Assembly: GCA_030374805.1 (NCBI GenBank)
Contig: JARGSG010000217.1
Location: 248,001 to 312,000, forward strand
From: Gracilaria gracilis
Lineage: Eukaryota; Rhodophyta; Florideophyceae; Gracilariales; Gracilariaceae
DNA length: 64,000 bases
Reading direction: 5' to 3'
Shown: positions 21,427-32,214 of the stretch, in pieces
Numbering within the stretch: the first letter of the stretch is position 1
How the letters are laid out: each line of letters starts with the position of its first letter
Made by a program: the position numbers and the translations under genes
Notes under the pieces: generated by a model
What the model saw: the letters and a program-made list of their open reading frames with translations, nothing else
The model's database searches: none
What the model was told of the DNA's origin: nothing

Positions 21427-21914
21427 GATGACAGACTCTCACACGCTGACCACTATCACCACGATTTCTTGAAGAGATGATGAACGGTTGTTCGTTGTAC
21501 GGTTGACGGGCGATAGTCATCGTCAGAACCGAGACTGGACGCCCGGGCGGAGCATTGGGATCATCCAAAAAATGACTACTCCGACAGAGCTTCTAGTGTC
21601 TACTAGCCGGAGCCCAACCATCTCGTACAGTCCGCGAAATGTCTATAGATCCAAAAATTCATTCAGACCCAACACAAAAACCCCATTGCAAAGGTGCCCA
21701 GACAGGATACGAGAAGTTAGCGTAGCGTAAACGCTGTGAATCTTAAAAATTTTGCTTCAAGACATAGCCACAAAATTTGTGATTCTAGCGGTTACGGTAG
21801 AAAACGTAGCCTCAGACAAAACGCGCTTGGCAGTAAGGGCCTTTCTACACTGGGACAATTCATCGCGCATGTTGTCCAGAACCCCAGCTTTTTGGCAATT
21901 TTGTTTGCACGCTA
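21427..21914. other. Intergenic DNA upstream of the pseudouridine synthase gene
   Basis: No gene recognised; the promoter of the synthase gene is presumably in the first 200 bases. Sequence becomes AT-rich toward the MITE. Confidence 0.4.
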
Positions 21915-22372
21915 CACCCAGTAACCGCAAATAAAGTGGGTGAAAAAATAATGTGGTAACCAAATTAATGTGGGCCACACTAAAACAGGTTTCTATATCG
22001 GTTCAAAGCTAAGTATATTTTCAATATATCACCTATTACGTTTTTAATATGAGCTTTTATGAGGTTCTGAGCACTTGATTTGCTGATTGTGAGCTAATGC
22101 AATTTGTTTCTTGGTTTGTTTGCTACGTATGAGTAACAACAGTGTTCTTCTTCGATTCTGCTTTGTCTTCAAGTACTCTTTTTATTAAGATTTTGAAGGT
22201 ATATACCCACATTATTAACGCCTGGTTTAATTAATGGAGCCCACTTTATTTAGTTCCGAACTATAAATAAGGTGGTACCTAATTTATTGTGGGCCACATT
22301 ACAATAGGTTTCCTTCCCCTCAGAATTGTTACCGTAAATAATGTAGCCCACTTTATTTGCGGTTACTGGGTG
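21915..22372. mobile_element. 458-bp MITE with 26-bp perfect TIRs and TA target duplication
   Basis: The termini CACCCAGTAACCGCAAATAA (continuing AGTGGG) at 21915-21940 and the exact reverse complement at 22347-22372 are flanked by TA on both sides, as for Tc1/mariner-type insertions. The interior has no coding capacity and contains several degenerate copies of an AATAATGTGG-like word near both ends, as well as GTGGGCCACA palindromes. It is a non-autonomous element; the mobilising transposase is not identified here. Confidence 0.85.
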
Positions 22373-22390
22373 TAGTGTCTATTTGAAAAA

Positions 22391-23396
22391 TGACCTCATA
22401 TGAGGTCAATTGACCTCATATGAGGTCAGAATATAACACTTTATAAAAATAGATGTAAACCAGTTCAGAGTCTCCAACCCACCTCTATAGAACCGCATTC
22501 GGCATCACATTCATGGCGGAGTAGAATATCTAGTATAAAGAACGACGCTGAGTAGTAATTGGGGAAAAGATATATTCGCTACATTCGAAAATTTAATCAA
22601 ATTCTAACTTCTTAAACGAAAAGAAGTTTTTTATCCTTCTTCATAAAGTAAACCAGAAAACCTCGACAACATATATTCAATCTGTTTTGAATTGCTCTCA
22701 GAATAAAGGGTGTTAACGGCCTGATATAATTTACAATAGTTTTTCCACAACTTTGAAATGCCGGACTTCTCAAATTTAATGGAAATTCTATCTTGAAAGC
22801 TATGGACATCATTTTCGCAGACTTGTGAAACTACCACGTTACAAAACTGTTTTTGAGGCTCTTTTAGGTGCAATGATGCAAACTGAAACAAAAAAAACCT
22901 GCGAATGGTACCAATTTACGACTTCATGTGACTCAATGTACTATAAAGATTGAATGTTCTGTGCGTAGGCCAGTATGTTAAATTTGTTTAAAAGCAGTCA
23001 GAATGTTTATATATCTCTTGCCCACATACGTTTGGCTCATATAATATTAAAAATTGCGTTATCTCAATACTAACTGATCGTCAAGAACTATAGCAACAAA
23101 AACATTAAGTACTTTTGAAGCATTATAAGCAGTTTTTAAGTTATATGTAGAATTTTTGGGCGTTTAAACCTAAATAGTAATTTTACATGCAATCAGATGA
23201 CTACTTAAGCACTTATTGCCTGGAATTGCTTCGCTTCAAATGGTTATTTGGGGTAATGAAACTAGTTTGATTGCATAATTGTAGTTGTTTTCTAATGAAT
23301 CGCTGAATTATGTGAAAAGCTTTATCCAATATTTTACATTTCTCTCACTATCTGTGCTGACCTCATATGAGGTCATTTTGACCTCATATGAGGTCA
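22391..23396. mobile_element. About 1-kb element bounded by doubled 18-bp palindromes
   Basis: The left end carries TGACCTCATATGAGGTCA twice (22391-22408 and 22411-22428). The right end carries the same 18-mer twice (23358-23375 and 23379-23396). Because each unit is itself a palindrome, the ends are both inverted and direct repeats about 40 bases long. The interior is AT-rich without genes. No clear target duplication was seen. It looks like a non-autonomous mobile or fold-back element, but could also be two independent palindrome pairs. Confidence 0.6.
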
Positions 23397-23428
23397 ACGC
23401 GTTGGTCCGGTAGACGCTAGACACGGGG

Positions 23429-23489
23429 ATCTTGTCCAAACCACCGGTGCTTTGGGCAAGATCCTGGGGTCGCTCAAAGAGCGACCCCA
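23429..23489. repeat. Two adjacent GC-rich hairpins
   Basis: 23429-23462 folds as a 17-bp stem with no loop and two mismatches (ATCTTGTCCAAACCACC against its reverse complement). 23465-23489 folds as an exact 11-bp stem TGGGGTCGCTC with an AAA loop. They directly follow the palindrome-bounded element. Confidence 0.7.
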
Positions 23490-23659
23490 AGCCTGGGACA
23501 ATTCTGTTTTCGTGGCCGTGTCGTCAGTGTTGCACTTCTACGCGCCCCTTAGAGCAGAGCACTCTTCAGTATGATGAGCAGCTTGACTGACTGCGCACAT
23601 ACGTAGCTCCGCCCAAGATTGATTCATTTTTCTCATCAGCGATCGCCACATCAAGCCTA

Positions 23660-25055
23660 AACATTGATCAACAGACTCTTAACTATTCGGTACCACTTGT
23701 ACCCCAGGCGTTTGAAGATGACTTTACTTTCATGTTGTACACAACGTACCAAACGAGTAAACCGCCCAGCGGTTCAGGTGTTGATGTACAAACGCCAACA
23801 GTACACCAAACAAATCGAGTTCTTTCTACGAGAGTCAATAAACCTAACTACAAAACTTCTCAGTATATGTAACCCCGCAACCTTCAATGACTTGCGTAAA
23901 AAACGACGCACACTTTGGAAACTTTCTTGTAACTCTTGCTCTTGGTTCAAAAACTATGCTCGTCACCCAATGTTTGCACAGTCAACTACGTAGACAGCCA
24001 TTCTTCGCATACCGTGTACTCTGTTTCGGCACCTAGTAGAAATACTGACACCGTTGCTGCTCGGCATGGACACGAACTTTCGGCGATCAAGACCGGTCGC
24101 AATCAAAGTAGCGGCATTTCTAATGTATTCAGCCGGTCCAACACTGTAGGCTGTAGGGACACAACTGGGTATTGGTGCAAGCACAGCGCGTGAAAGTGTG
24201 GTGGATGTGTCTAAAGCAATTTCAAATTCGTTTCAAGATTGTATTATCTTTCCAACGACACAGAGCGAAGTTGCAAGCGCGATGAAAGGATTCGAAAACA
24301 TTGCAGGACTTCCATATTGCGTCGGTGCCGTCGATGGTACCCATTTGAGGTGGCTTTCTTGCCCTAACGAACAGTTTTACGAATACCGCTGCTACAAGGG
24401 ATACCCAAGCATAGTCCTGTTTGCTTTTGCCACGGCAGACAGGAAGTTTACTTTTGTGGATATAGGCAGACCTGGTGTGAACGGAGACAGTACGATTTAC
24501 AACGCCTCGGCTTTGAAAAAGATCATTGACAATGGTACTTATCTTGGTGAGGAAATGCATGATCTAACAGTCGGGGATGTTTGTATTCGTTCTTATATTA
24601 TGGGAGATTGTGCGTTCACGTTAGCCCTTAATCTAATGAAGAGTTGTTCCGAACAAGAGAAGCGGAGCAACCCTGTTTTAAGACTGTGGGACCCGTTGGC
24701 CTCAAACACCCGCAAACCAGTAGAATGCAGTTTTGGTATACTGAAAAACCGCTTCTCATTACTCAAGAACGGTTTGCGTTTCCACCACGAGGACGACATT
24801 GTCAGGTTCGTTAGCTCCTGTATTATACTGCACAATTTGTGTATCGACCAAGGGGATGACATCGAGGAATTTTCACAAATAGAAGAAGATGTGGAACCCT
24901 ACACCGTGTCCGCCGAAACAATTGCAGGAAAGCGTCAGAGAGATGCGCTACTTTACTATGCTATCAATAAGTGTGGAGCAAGAATATTTACATTTTGTCT
25001 ATCATCTTGGAAAACAAGGAAAGCATTTCCTTGTCACGATCCTCCGCTCGATTAA
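23660..25055 (+). pseudogene. PIF/Harbinger transposase, first family
   Basis: DDE nuclease blocks are clear: LPYCVGAVDGTHLRWLSCP (first Asp), VDIGRPGVNGDSTIY (second) and RKPVECSFGILKNRFSLL (Glu), followed by CIILHNLCID. The long open frame begins at a GTG (24198); N-terminal sequence continues upstream to about 23660 but is interrupted by at least one stop and one frame change, so the gene is probably dead. By comparison with the relative at 54109-55444 the protein should end near 24970, but the frame reads on to 25055 into the tail of the convergent accessory gene. PIF/Harbinger transposases cut and paste DNA, usually at TA-rich 3-bp targets. Confidence 0.85.
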
Positions 25056-25719
25056 GGTGCTCGAGAAATTGGTTCTGTTTCTCTTTCTGGTCCTCAACAA
25101 ATCTTTCAAGCGTCGAGTTCTTAGCCATACGGGCGCGTTTGCGACTACTCGTCAAAGGCGTCGTGGCTGGCGTGGCGTCAGTTGCCGAGTCCAGTACAGC
25201 AGGTGGGTCATGCCCTGCCTTTCCGTTCTCCAACTCGTGCATTTCTGCAAAGAAGTATGGCTTGTTAAAAAGGTCTTCATCGTCCGCATCTCGCCCAGAC
25301 TGGCTGATTTAAGCAATGTAGCCAGAATACTCCTGCTTCAGTCGAGTAAATTTCTTCTGCCATCCTTTCACAGTTCTTTTTATTCCGTTGTCTTTCTCAG
25401 CGAGTGCAGTTGCGGCAGCGAATATATCTTTCATAGACTTGCGGTGGTGGTGCCTGTCTCCGTAGCCGACTTCTTTCATCTTTGTCAGCAGAGTTCTGAC
25501 TGTATCTTCATCATAGTTCTGAACGTCTTTTTCGGCTTTCTTCGGTGGCGCAGTAGCTTCCTTAACAGACTTCTGTAGATCTACATCAGAGCCGGAAGTA
25601 GAAAGAGGGTGTACGGCAGAGTCGTTGTACGCCTGATGGGTGTCACCAGCTGTGGGCAGAAGGGGTTGAACGGTGTCAGGGGAAGGCTTGTTTGGCTGCG
25701 GTTGGTCATTTAAATCCAT
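24988..25719 (-). pseudogene. Harbinger accessory DNA-binding protein, convergent with its transposase
   Basis: Starts MDLNDQPQPNKPSPDTV at 25719. Residues about 70-135 (DEDTVRTLLTKMKEVGYGD and KGWQKKFTRLKQEY) form the helical DNA-binding-like core of Myb/SANT-type accessory proteins of PIF/Harbinger elements. A stop at 25309 is followed by a second open part (from 25242) with MHELENGKAGHDPPAV and a C-terminal coiled coil. The same two-part layout occurs uninterrupted at 53531-54091, so this copy has at least one break. It overlaps the 3' end of the transposase frame by 68 bases. Confidence 0.75.
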
Positions 25720-26273
25720 TTGTAGAAAAGGGTTGCTGTTGAGGCAAAGGACTACATATCCTTGTTCTTTAATACACTACATTGCTTATATACTGCAGGT
25801 GTTGTAGGACAGGTCTGTACTAGTGTTGCATTGGACGTGGACTAGCTCAAGAACCGCTTGTTCTTTGAATCTGTTTCAGAACGACTGAAACGGTTAAGTG
25901 AAGCAGTAGTCAAAACTTCTGCTTCTTGGTGCTTTCTTCTATTACCGCGCGGTCTATAACAGCTGGTTCTGCTGCTTGGCTCCAGTTGGAAGAACTGAAA
26001 CGGTTGCGCCGCGGGGATCGAAGTCAAATTTTCTTCGTCCTGTCCTCGTACTGTTCTACACTGCGCGCGCTTGGGTAGGGACCAGTGCGCAAAGGCTGTG
26101 GACAATTTGTAAGAGAGATGGCAGGGGTGCTTTGTACACAATAAATTGTCTCGATTTTGGTGTAGAAAGGCCCTAAAACGAGTGGCTACTATGGCTACTG
26201 TTTCTAGGGTATCCCGAGACCTTTTTCAGGAAGGATTATGCTTTCCTGTACCAAGGGTACACAAACACGGAGT
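25720..26273. other. Flank of the first Harbinger element
   Basis: No gene recognised. A repeated word (CTGAAACGGTT) occurs at about 25884 and 25995, and the stretch may include the element's subterminal region. TIRs could not be fixed. Confidence 0.35.
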
Positions 26274-26400
26274 AGGCAATCGCCTGGCAGCAAGGCTTCA
26301 CAGCCTTGCTGCCAGGCAGTTTTCTGCACTGCATGGGACAATCGCCTGGCAGCAACGCTGCACAGCGTTGCTGCCGGGCGATTTTCTGCACTGCACTCTG
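26274..26400. repeat. Tandem pair of GC-rich hairpins with compensatory differences
   Basis: Copy 1 pairs 26282-26297 with 26302-26317 (16 bp, loop TCAC). Copy 2 pairs 26342-26359 with 26364-26381 (18 bp including one G/T). Each is followed by TTTTCTGCACTGCA and preceded by CAATCGCCTGGCAGCAA-like sequence, so the unit is repeated at a 62-base spacing. Between copies one base pair changes G-C to C-G on both arms, and another changes T-A to T/G. The stems are thus conserved while the sequence changes. Confidence 0.8.
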
Positions 26401-26449
26401 CTCTCATAGCACGTCGTCAGCACAGGCGGCGGTGGCGGTGATGAAAGGC

Positions 26450-28470
26450 AGCATTGGGACCATCCGAGAACCCACAGTTCTCCCATTTTTACACTTCCGC
26501 AGCGAATGAGAGCACGACAGCTGAAGCCCTAGCTATACTACTGTGGTGAAACTGTGGGGGGTAAGCGGAACCCCCCACAGTTTTCCAGTTGCACCATATA
26601 TGTAAGTCAATGATGTCTTTACGTCGTATACGCATACATAGCGTGTAACTCAACTCATTGAGAAGTAAACAAAAGCAGAACCCACAAACGTCAACAGTTG
26701 CAACAACTACTCACCTCTCTTCAAGAGAGTGACCAATGAAACCAGACCGACTTAAAACCGTTCTTGCGATCACCGTGTTCACCATAGCGTGCCTAGTTCT
26801 GTCCATCCAACTCAAGTGAAAGAAGAAACGAGCCCGTAAACGATACACAATAAACAAGAAATACAAACGGACTGGAATTCAACATCCTCGTTTCAATTAC
26901 ACGGCATGGAGACGCCTCCTAAACTGTGGCACAGACGAAGAGTTCGTGGTCTCCCTCGGTCTCACACGCCAGCTCTTCTTTGACGCATTGCTGCCATTGT
27001 TTGCGAAAGAGCAAAAACAAATGACTAACCCATCTCCGTTTCGAACTACCTTGCGCGGAAAAGGACGTGCCCCTCTGCCTACCAGGGTAGATTTGCTGGG
27101 GTTGTGCCTGTGGTACATGTGGTCTGGTGACGTTATGTATTCTCTATGCCCGCTTTTCGGCGTAACGCCATCAACTCCTTCTGAATAGCTTAACCATTCG
27201 ATGTGTGTCCTGTATAATATGGTAACAAACGTTTATAATGAGGGTTTCCGAATATCATGGCCTACTGAAGAAGAGATGAGTGAATCTGCAAAACTCGTTG
27301 AAAGGTACCGCCCCGATGGACCTGCGTTGCGGGGCATATTTGGGGTAACGGACGGATCTCGAATTCCAGTTGTAGACTTCAGTGACGCGGATGTACAAAA
27401 TGCATACTACAATGCGTACACCAAGAAATTGGAGGTTACGAATCTCTTGGTGTGGAACTTCAAGGGAGAGATTATACAGTGGGCCTTCAATTTCCCGGGC
27501 AGTTGGGATGAAAGCATACTTGCATACATTTCCGGTTTGTACTGGTCTTCGCTTCGAGAAGATAGTTGCACACCCCCCCCCCTTTCGCCATCTTGGGCGA
27601 CACGGCATTTGCCAGTGATGTGAAGGCAGCAGGCGGGAAGCTGGTTCGTGCTCGGAAGGAAAACGAAATGAATACGATGCCTGTCTCGGTTGGGTGCGTG
27701 GCGGTAGAACTGTATTTGCAGCGCTTATATCCCAGTGAACGGCAATCAGCCGAGTGGGGAGTGCGTGGATGGCGAGCGCCATTCCGACGACTATCCCGGA
27801 CGTTACCGTCAGACCATTGGAAGCGAAAGAAAATACTGGTTATTGCAGCTCACCTTTTCAACTATCGCACACGGCGACTGGGCTACAGTCAAATAGCTTC
27901 AGTATATAAACCCCCGTATGAAACGTGATGGGGTTCAATTGCCATGCGCGTTGACAAGTGCCGCTGCTACAGCCACAACGACAGCGGTGGACGTGGCGTT
28001 GGCGGAAGCGACTGCGCGGCGGCGGGCTGCGTTGCGTCGCCGCGGCGCAAAGGAAGCTGCGGCGGCGGCGAGGAAGAGGAAGCAGTTGCGGCGGCAGCGG
28101 CGTGCTGCACGGCGACCTCCCGCCGCGCGTGGCCGTTGCCCACGGTGTGGATGGTGAGGCAGCGCCTCATGACGACGAAGACGACGAGACTGCAGCGCGG
28201 CAGATGAAGGGGGGCTGGGCGGAAGGAGCGACAGGCACATCGGACGCCACGGCGCCCATCGGGCTGATTCGCTGGCCCGCTTAAAGCGACGCAGCGGCGC
28301 GTGAGATATGATATCTGCCAACGGTATCTACCGTAGGTGAAGTTACGACACGCCGCTCGCTCGCCGAATTGAGCGTCTGCGGCTGTCAGCACTCACGCGA
28401 CAAATATCTGCTCGCGGCGCTCACCATTCAGGCGCGCGCACCATTGACGCTCGCATGCCGTGACAAGACA
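26450..28470. repeat. Left arm of a large inverted repeat (Harbinger copy plus GC-rich flank)
   Basis: Reverse complement similarity to 32215-34064 begins at the shared CATTGGGACC end (26450 against 34064) and runs to about 28470. The outer 1.5 kb is a Harbinger copy; the inner 0.5 kb is GC-rich. Left and right differ by scattered substitutions, a poly-C length change, and about 170 GC-rich bases at 27945-28110 present only on the left. Near the outer end an AACTGTGGGGGGT hairpin (26550-26582) is exact on the left and degraded on the right. Confidence 0.85.
26736..27928 (+). pseudogene. PIF/Harbinger transposase, second family, left copy
   Basis: The start MKPDRLKTVLAITVFTIACL resembles a hydrophobic leader; the middle has GVTDGSRIPVVDFSDAD (first Asp), and the end has LYPSERQSAEWGVRGWRAPF (catalytic Glu) and VYKPPYET. 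Breaks: a TGA in the KKKR run near 26818 where the right copy has CGA, a TAG after TPSE (27186) shared with the right copy, and a frame change at a 10-base C run (about 27572). It is a dead copy belonging to the same broad family as the 50.8-51.7 kb transposase. Confidence 0.8.
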
Positions 28471-28525
28471 ACACGCACGCTACGACGAGCGAAACGAATA
28501 CAGAACTACATATTAGCTACTTTCA

Positions 28526-28923
28526 ATGCCCAAATATTCAATAGTAATCTGGAAAAAAGGAGAGCGGAAAAGCGCGGGGAAGACGTCCAAGGCCCTAAGC
28601 CACTTACGCTTTCGCGAAGCAACGATAGTTCTAAACCAGATAATGATGTTGTTAAGAGTAATGAGCGGCCGTCCAGAAAAAACCCATCCACAAGTAGGTC
28701 CAAAACACCCTTGCACCAACCTTATTCCAGAACTTTCGAAGTAGATCTATGCAACAGTATTCACGAGATGTCTCGTTGCATTCGAGATCTGACAGAAGTC
28801 CAGCTTAAGGAAACGAAGGAAAACCGTGAGCAAGAAAAAAGAGATATGGAAAAGTTAGTTGTAGATACCACTTCGCGCACCATGCAGCATCAAGACGGTG
28901 GTCACAATCACAGAACATCATAA
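28526..28923 (+). pseudogene. Coiled-coil tail, possibly of a Harbinger accessory protein
   Basis: The frame from about 28526 encodes a Ser/Lys-rich linker and then a charged helix (RDLTEVQLKETKENREQEK) typical of the C-termini of Harbinger accessory proteins such as those at 24988 and 53531. It follows the left arm directly. There is no N-terminal DNA-binding domain in frame. Assignment is by composition and position only. Confidence 0.35.
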
Positions 28924-29073
28924 GAAGTTCGGCGCCAAGAAAAAGGCATGCTCGCGTAACCGGCGGCCGAGGCGCCCCGTCACGCGCCGTCGTCACCACT
29001 TCACGACTGTCAGCGGCGGCCGCGTTTCTCTCCGCCGTTCGACCGCGACCGCGGCCCAACCGACCCGCGACGG

Positions 29074-29093
29074 CCCCCCCCCCCCCCCCCCCC
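29074..29093. repeat. Poly-C tract, 20 bases
   Basis: An uninterrupted run of 20 C just upstream of the chorein-like start codon. Other long C/G runs are at about 27572 (10) and 32926-32943 (18). Confidence 0.95.
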
Positions 29094-29152
29094 GCCCGCC
29101 ACGAAACTGCCTTCCGTCCCCGCCCCCTGATCGCTGCGCCGCTGCTCCTGCC

Positions 29153-29626
29153 ATGCTGCAGAACATCCTCTTCGCGTTGCTCCAGTCCGTCGCCAGTTGC
29201 TACGCGGAGCTGTCGCCGTCGGATGTAGGCATTGGTCTTCGTGGTGGTCGCCTTGTTGTCAACGACGTTCAGCTGCGTGCGGATACGTTTAATGGTCCGC
29301 AATCCCCTTCCACGTCCATGATTGCCGTGCCGTCCGACTTCGCGTCAACGTGCCATGGTCTGCACTCACCTCCGCCCCCGTCCAGGTTTACCTGGAGAAC
29401 GTCCATCTAATCGCCGGGGCCAAGCACACGTATCCCGAAAACGCTCGCACCGCGCGCAAGAAACGTTCCGCCAGACGATTTTCTGCGTCCTCTGCAGAGT
29501 GGCATCAGACCAATGTGGGTCGCTTGCTGTTCAATGTTTCCGTCGAGATCTACGGGCGCAAGGTCGAGTACCGGGACGATCACTGCGTCGGCATCATTTC
29601 AATTGCATCGCTGAATGCCTTCAGCA
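29153..29626 (+). pseudogene. N-terminal chorein domain fragment (VPS13/bridge-like lipid transfer protein)
   Basis: From ATG 29153 the frame reads LFALLQSVASCYAELSPSDV then GLRGGRLVVNDVQLRADTF, the typical start of chorein-N proteins (VPS13, UHRF1BP1 and relatives), which form rod-like lipid channels at membrane contacts. In another frame from about 29320 comes RLRVNVPWSALTSAPVQVYL, the expected next block. The change of frame around 29295-29340 may be a short intron or a deletion. Similarity ends at NAFS followed by GTAAG (29626), a good splice donor. The remaining thousands of residues of such a protein are absent, so this is a fragment. Confidence 0.65.
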
Positions 29627-29980
29627 GTAAGATCCGTCCGGAATAATGCGACCTTGTTCTTTGAGTTCCAAATACTTCTCCTTAGAGAACTTGGTGAAAC
29701 CCCATTTGCTTGAAATGAAAATTTTCTGCCTTCCAGGGATCTTGTACTTTGCACGACGCAAAGCTTCGAGAGCATGGGCCTTATTACTCTCTTTAGTTCT
29801 CAATGAAAGAAGGGTCTGGCCAATCTTAACACGAGCCACAGTACCCAAAGGCTTTCCAAAAGCACCACGCATACCAGTCTGCAGTCGATCAGCGCTAGCA
29901 CACGAAAGCATCTTGTTGATCCGCAGCACATGGAACGGATGTGCACGAACGCGGAGATGGAAGGCTTCCTTTCCACATGA
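29621..29980 (-). pseudogene. RPL10: Fragment of ribosomal protein uL16 (RPL10)
   Basis: Minus-strand frame from 29980: [20 protein letters not shown] then [38 protein letters not shown] and [20 protein letters not shown], ending RIIPDG and a stop. This matches the second half of eukaryotic RPL10, a 60S subunit protein near the peptidyl transferase centre. The first ~100 residues and the last ~25 are missing. The frame is open throughout and preceded by CTCTGTAG, which resembles a splice acceptor, so this may be a captured genomic exon rather than a retrocopy. It lies antisense directly after the chorein fragment's donor site. Confidence 0.85.
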
Positions 29981-31051
29981 CTACAGAGATTTGTGACGTG
30001 GAAGAACCAATGAATGAAGGGAAACTATACAGAAGGGGGTAAGAAATGGACTTCAAGCGCCATTATGGAGCGTGATGCAGCGGAAGAAACAAGTGGCGCG
30101 GCATGGGGCGCGGGTGCAGGAGTGGAAGACCCCAGCACCTCCGCCTTCGGCGGAGGGGCTGGAGGAGGCGGAGGTGCAGAGGCGGGCGATGACGGTGGTG
30201 GCGGCGGTGCTGCGGTTGAGTGCGCTGGTGATTGCGCTGAGGCATGTGATGGAGCTGGTTCCGGAGCTGGCGAAGGCAGGAGGACGAAAAGAGGTTGCCA
30301 AGACGGGCGCGCGCAGGCCGACGGGGGTGGTTGACAGATCATCTGCGGTGGTGCGATCTCGCAGCTTACGCACGCGCTTGAGCTTCTCCTTCGGGGTGGG
30401 CGTGGGGTGCTTGCAGCAGGCAGACGGGATGAGCGGGTCGCTCCCAGCGAGCTTGGAGCTCATGTTGCGGGCGCGGCGCGGCGGCGTATACCGTTGGGTA
30501 GCGAAGCGAAAAGATGTCGGGCAGACGGACGTGCGATTTGCAGAGTTGTCGCACGCTATCTACAAGGGTATGGGAAGCGCGGCGATTCGACTGATGTTCG
30601 ATATGCGCTGTTTGGCGCAGTCGGCGCCCCACGCTCACAGCTGACGCGCTGCGCGTGGCCATGTGTGGCGGCGCGCCACGCCACGTAGCCACCACGGCGT
30701 CACAAATATCGCGCGGCTGTCATAATTTCACAGGCGGAGATATCTGGCAGATTTGCCAACGGCGTCCGCCGCCCGTTGCAACGGCCCCGTTCGGTAAAAA
30801 TGGCACGTCGGGCGTAGGGGTGCAACATACGTGATGGCGCGTCGCCGATTATCAGCGTGCAGTCGCGCGCCACAGATTTTCAGGGCGCAACGGCGCGCCG
30901 CTTGCGCAAGTGGCGCGTCCGCCATGCAGAAGCGTTGCGCGCACAGGCCGCAGAACAGATGGCGGAGCACACTTGCACCGCGCGCGCCGCCTTGCGCACC
31001 GCGCACGCGCCGCTCATCTTGCCGCCGCATCTACCGTCGCTGGCTGCCGCC
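29981..31051. other. GC-rich stretch inside the inverted-repeat spacer
   Basis: GC-rich with open frames on most strands, a consequence of composition. The plus frame at 30072-30644 has a helical, Arg/Ala-rich look but no family match. Simple GGC/GAG-type repeats occur at 30140-30210. It may be further host gene remnants. Confidence 0.35.
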
Positions 31052-31937
31052 ATGACGCGCTCGTCGTCGTCTTTGTCGTCGTCGCCATCATCACCATCAT
31101 CATCGGCCCGCGTGCAGCTCAAGGCCGCCGCGCGCATGAAGTACGGCGTGCGTGTGAATCAGGTGGCGTGACTGTGTCTGGTATGCCTGCAGCTGTTTGC
31201 GTGAGTGGTGTTCAAGCTTGCGCACACGGGCGGCAAGTACACGTTCTCGACGCAGAGTTCGCTGGCACTGAGCGAGCTCATAAAGCTGGCGCTCAGCGTG
31301 GCGTACATTTGGAAGGACGAGCGCAGCCGGCGTGGCTCTGGCTCCATCACGCTCATCAAGAGCGGCGCCACCGTGCTGAGCGCGATCTTGCTGTACGTTG
31401 TGCCCGGGCTCACGCTGAGCGTTTGTCGATGGGCGCTGATGTTTGTGAGATGTTTGTGCGTGTTGTGGCGCAGTTGAATGTGTGTCAAGGACGCGCACAT
31501 CTACCCGCTAAAGTGTAAGACGTGCTGCTGCTGAGCCTGCTCAATTCGTCGCTGGCAAATGTGTGGAACGAGCATGTGATCAAGCGCTTCGAGAAAGCGT
31601 GGCTGGGCGTGAAGAACGTGTATCTGTGTCTGTTTATTGCATTGCCCAACGTGGGCGTGTTTACAAACAGTCACATGGCGCACAGCTCCACGCCGGCGTT
31701 TTTCGAAAACTACAACGCTATGGCCGTGGCCGTGGTGTGCTCCAGCGCATTCATGGGCGTAACCATCAACTTGGTGTATAAGTACGCCGACGCAGTGGAG
31801 AAGAACATCACCACTAGCACCAGCACCGTGCTGTTGCTCATCATCTCTGCCGCACTGATTTCCACCACGACATGATGCTCTTTCTCGGCGGCACCATCGT
31901 GGTGCTCGGCACCTATCTGTACTTTGCGGGCGGCTAG
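31052..31937 (+). pseudogene. Nucleotide-sugar transporter (SLC35A type), broken
   Basis: From ATG 31052: a Ser-rich start, MKYGVRVNQVA, then FKLAHTGGKYTFSTQSSLAL with SELIKLALSVAYIWKDE, the TM1-TM2 region of SLC35A/UDP-sugar transporters. The second half has NSSLANVWNEHVIKRFEKAW, INLVYKYADAVEKNITTSTS and a final LGGTIVVLGTYLYFAGG. Such Golgi proteins import nucleotide sugars for glycan synthesis. Breaks: two in-frame TGA codons at about 31169 and 31202, loss of the middle transmembrane segments (about 31420-31520), and a frame change near 31862. It is a dead copy inside the inverted-repeat spacer. Confidence 0.8.
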
Positions 31938-32214
31938 TGTGAGCAACGCCTCCGCCAGCTCGAACAGCTCGTGCAATGCCAGCGCACGACACAGTGCGAC
32001 CGTCAGCAGCGCGGCCGCCAGCAACACGTCCGGCCACAGCGTGTGCGCGCGCCGCGGCTCAGGTGGCAACCAGCGCGCGCGCTTCACCATCGGCGGCGCT
32101 TCGCGCGTCGGCGTTCACTTCGCGTCCACGCGCCGTGCGCGGGCACGCGAGTACGAACGCCTCCGTTAGTGACCAGGAGCCGCTCAGCATCGCGGCGTGC
32201 GTGTGTTTTTGGCG
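31938..32214. other. GC-rich tail of the inverted-repeat spacer
   Basis: No gene recognised; Ala/Arg/Ser-rich frames follow from composition. It joins the right arm at about 32215. Confidence 0.4.

Noticed and set aside
22391-22428. Nuclear-receptor-type response elements (AGGTCA half-sites)
   Set aside because: Algae and plants lack nuclear receptors. The doubling at both ends fits element termini better.
24198-24200. Start codon of the first-family Harbinger transposase at 24198
   Set aside because: The codon is GTG inside conserved sequence, and family similarity continues upstream.
26274-26400. A CRISPR array, from regularly spaced palindromic repeats
   Set aside because: Only two units, the DNA is eukaryotic, and there are no cas genes.
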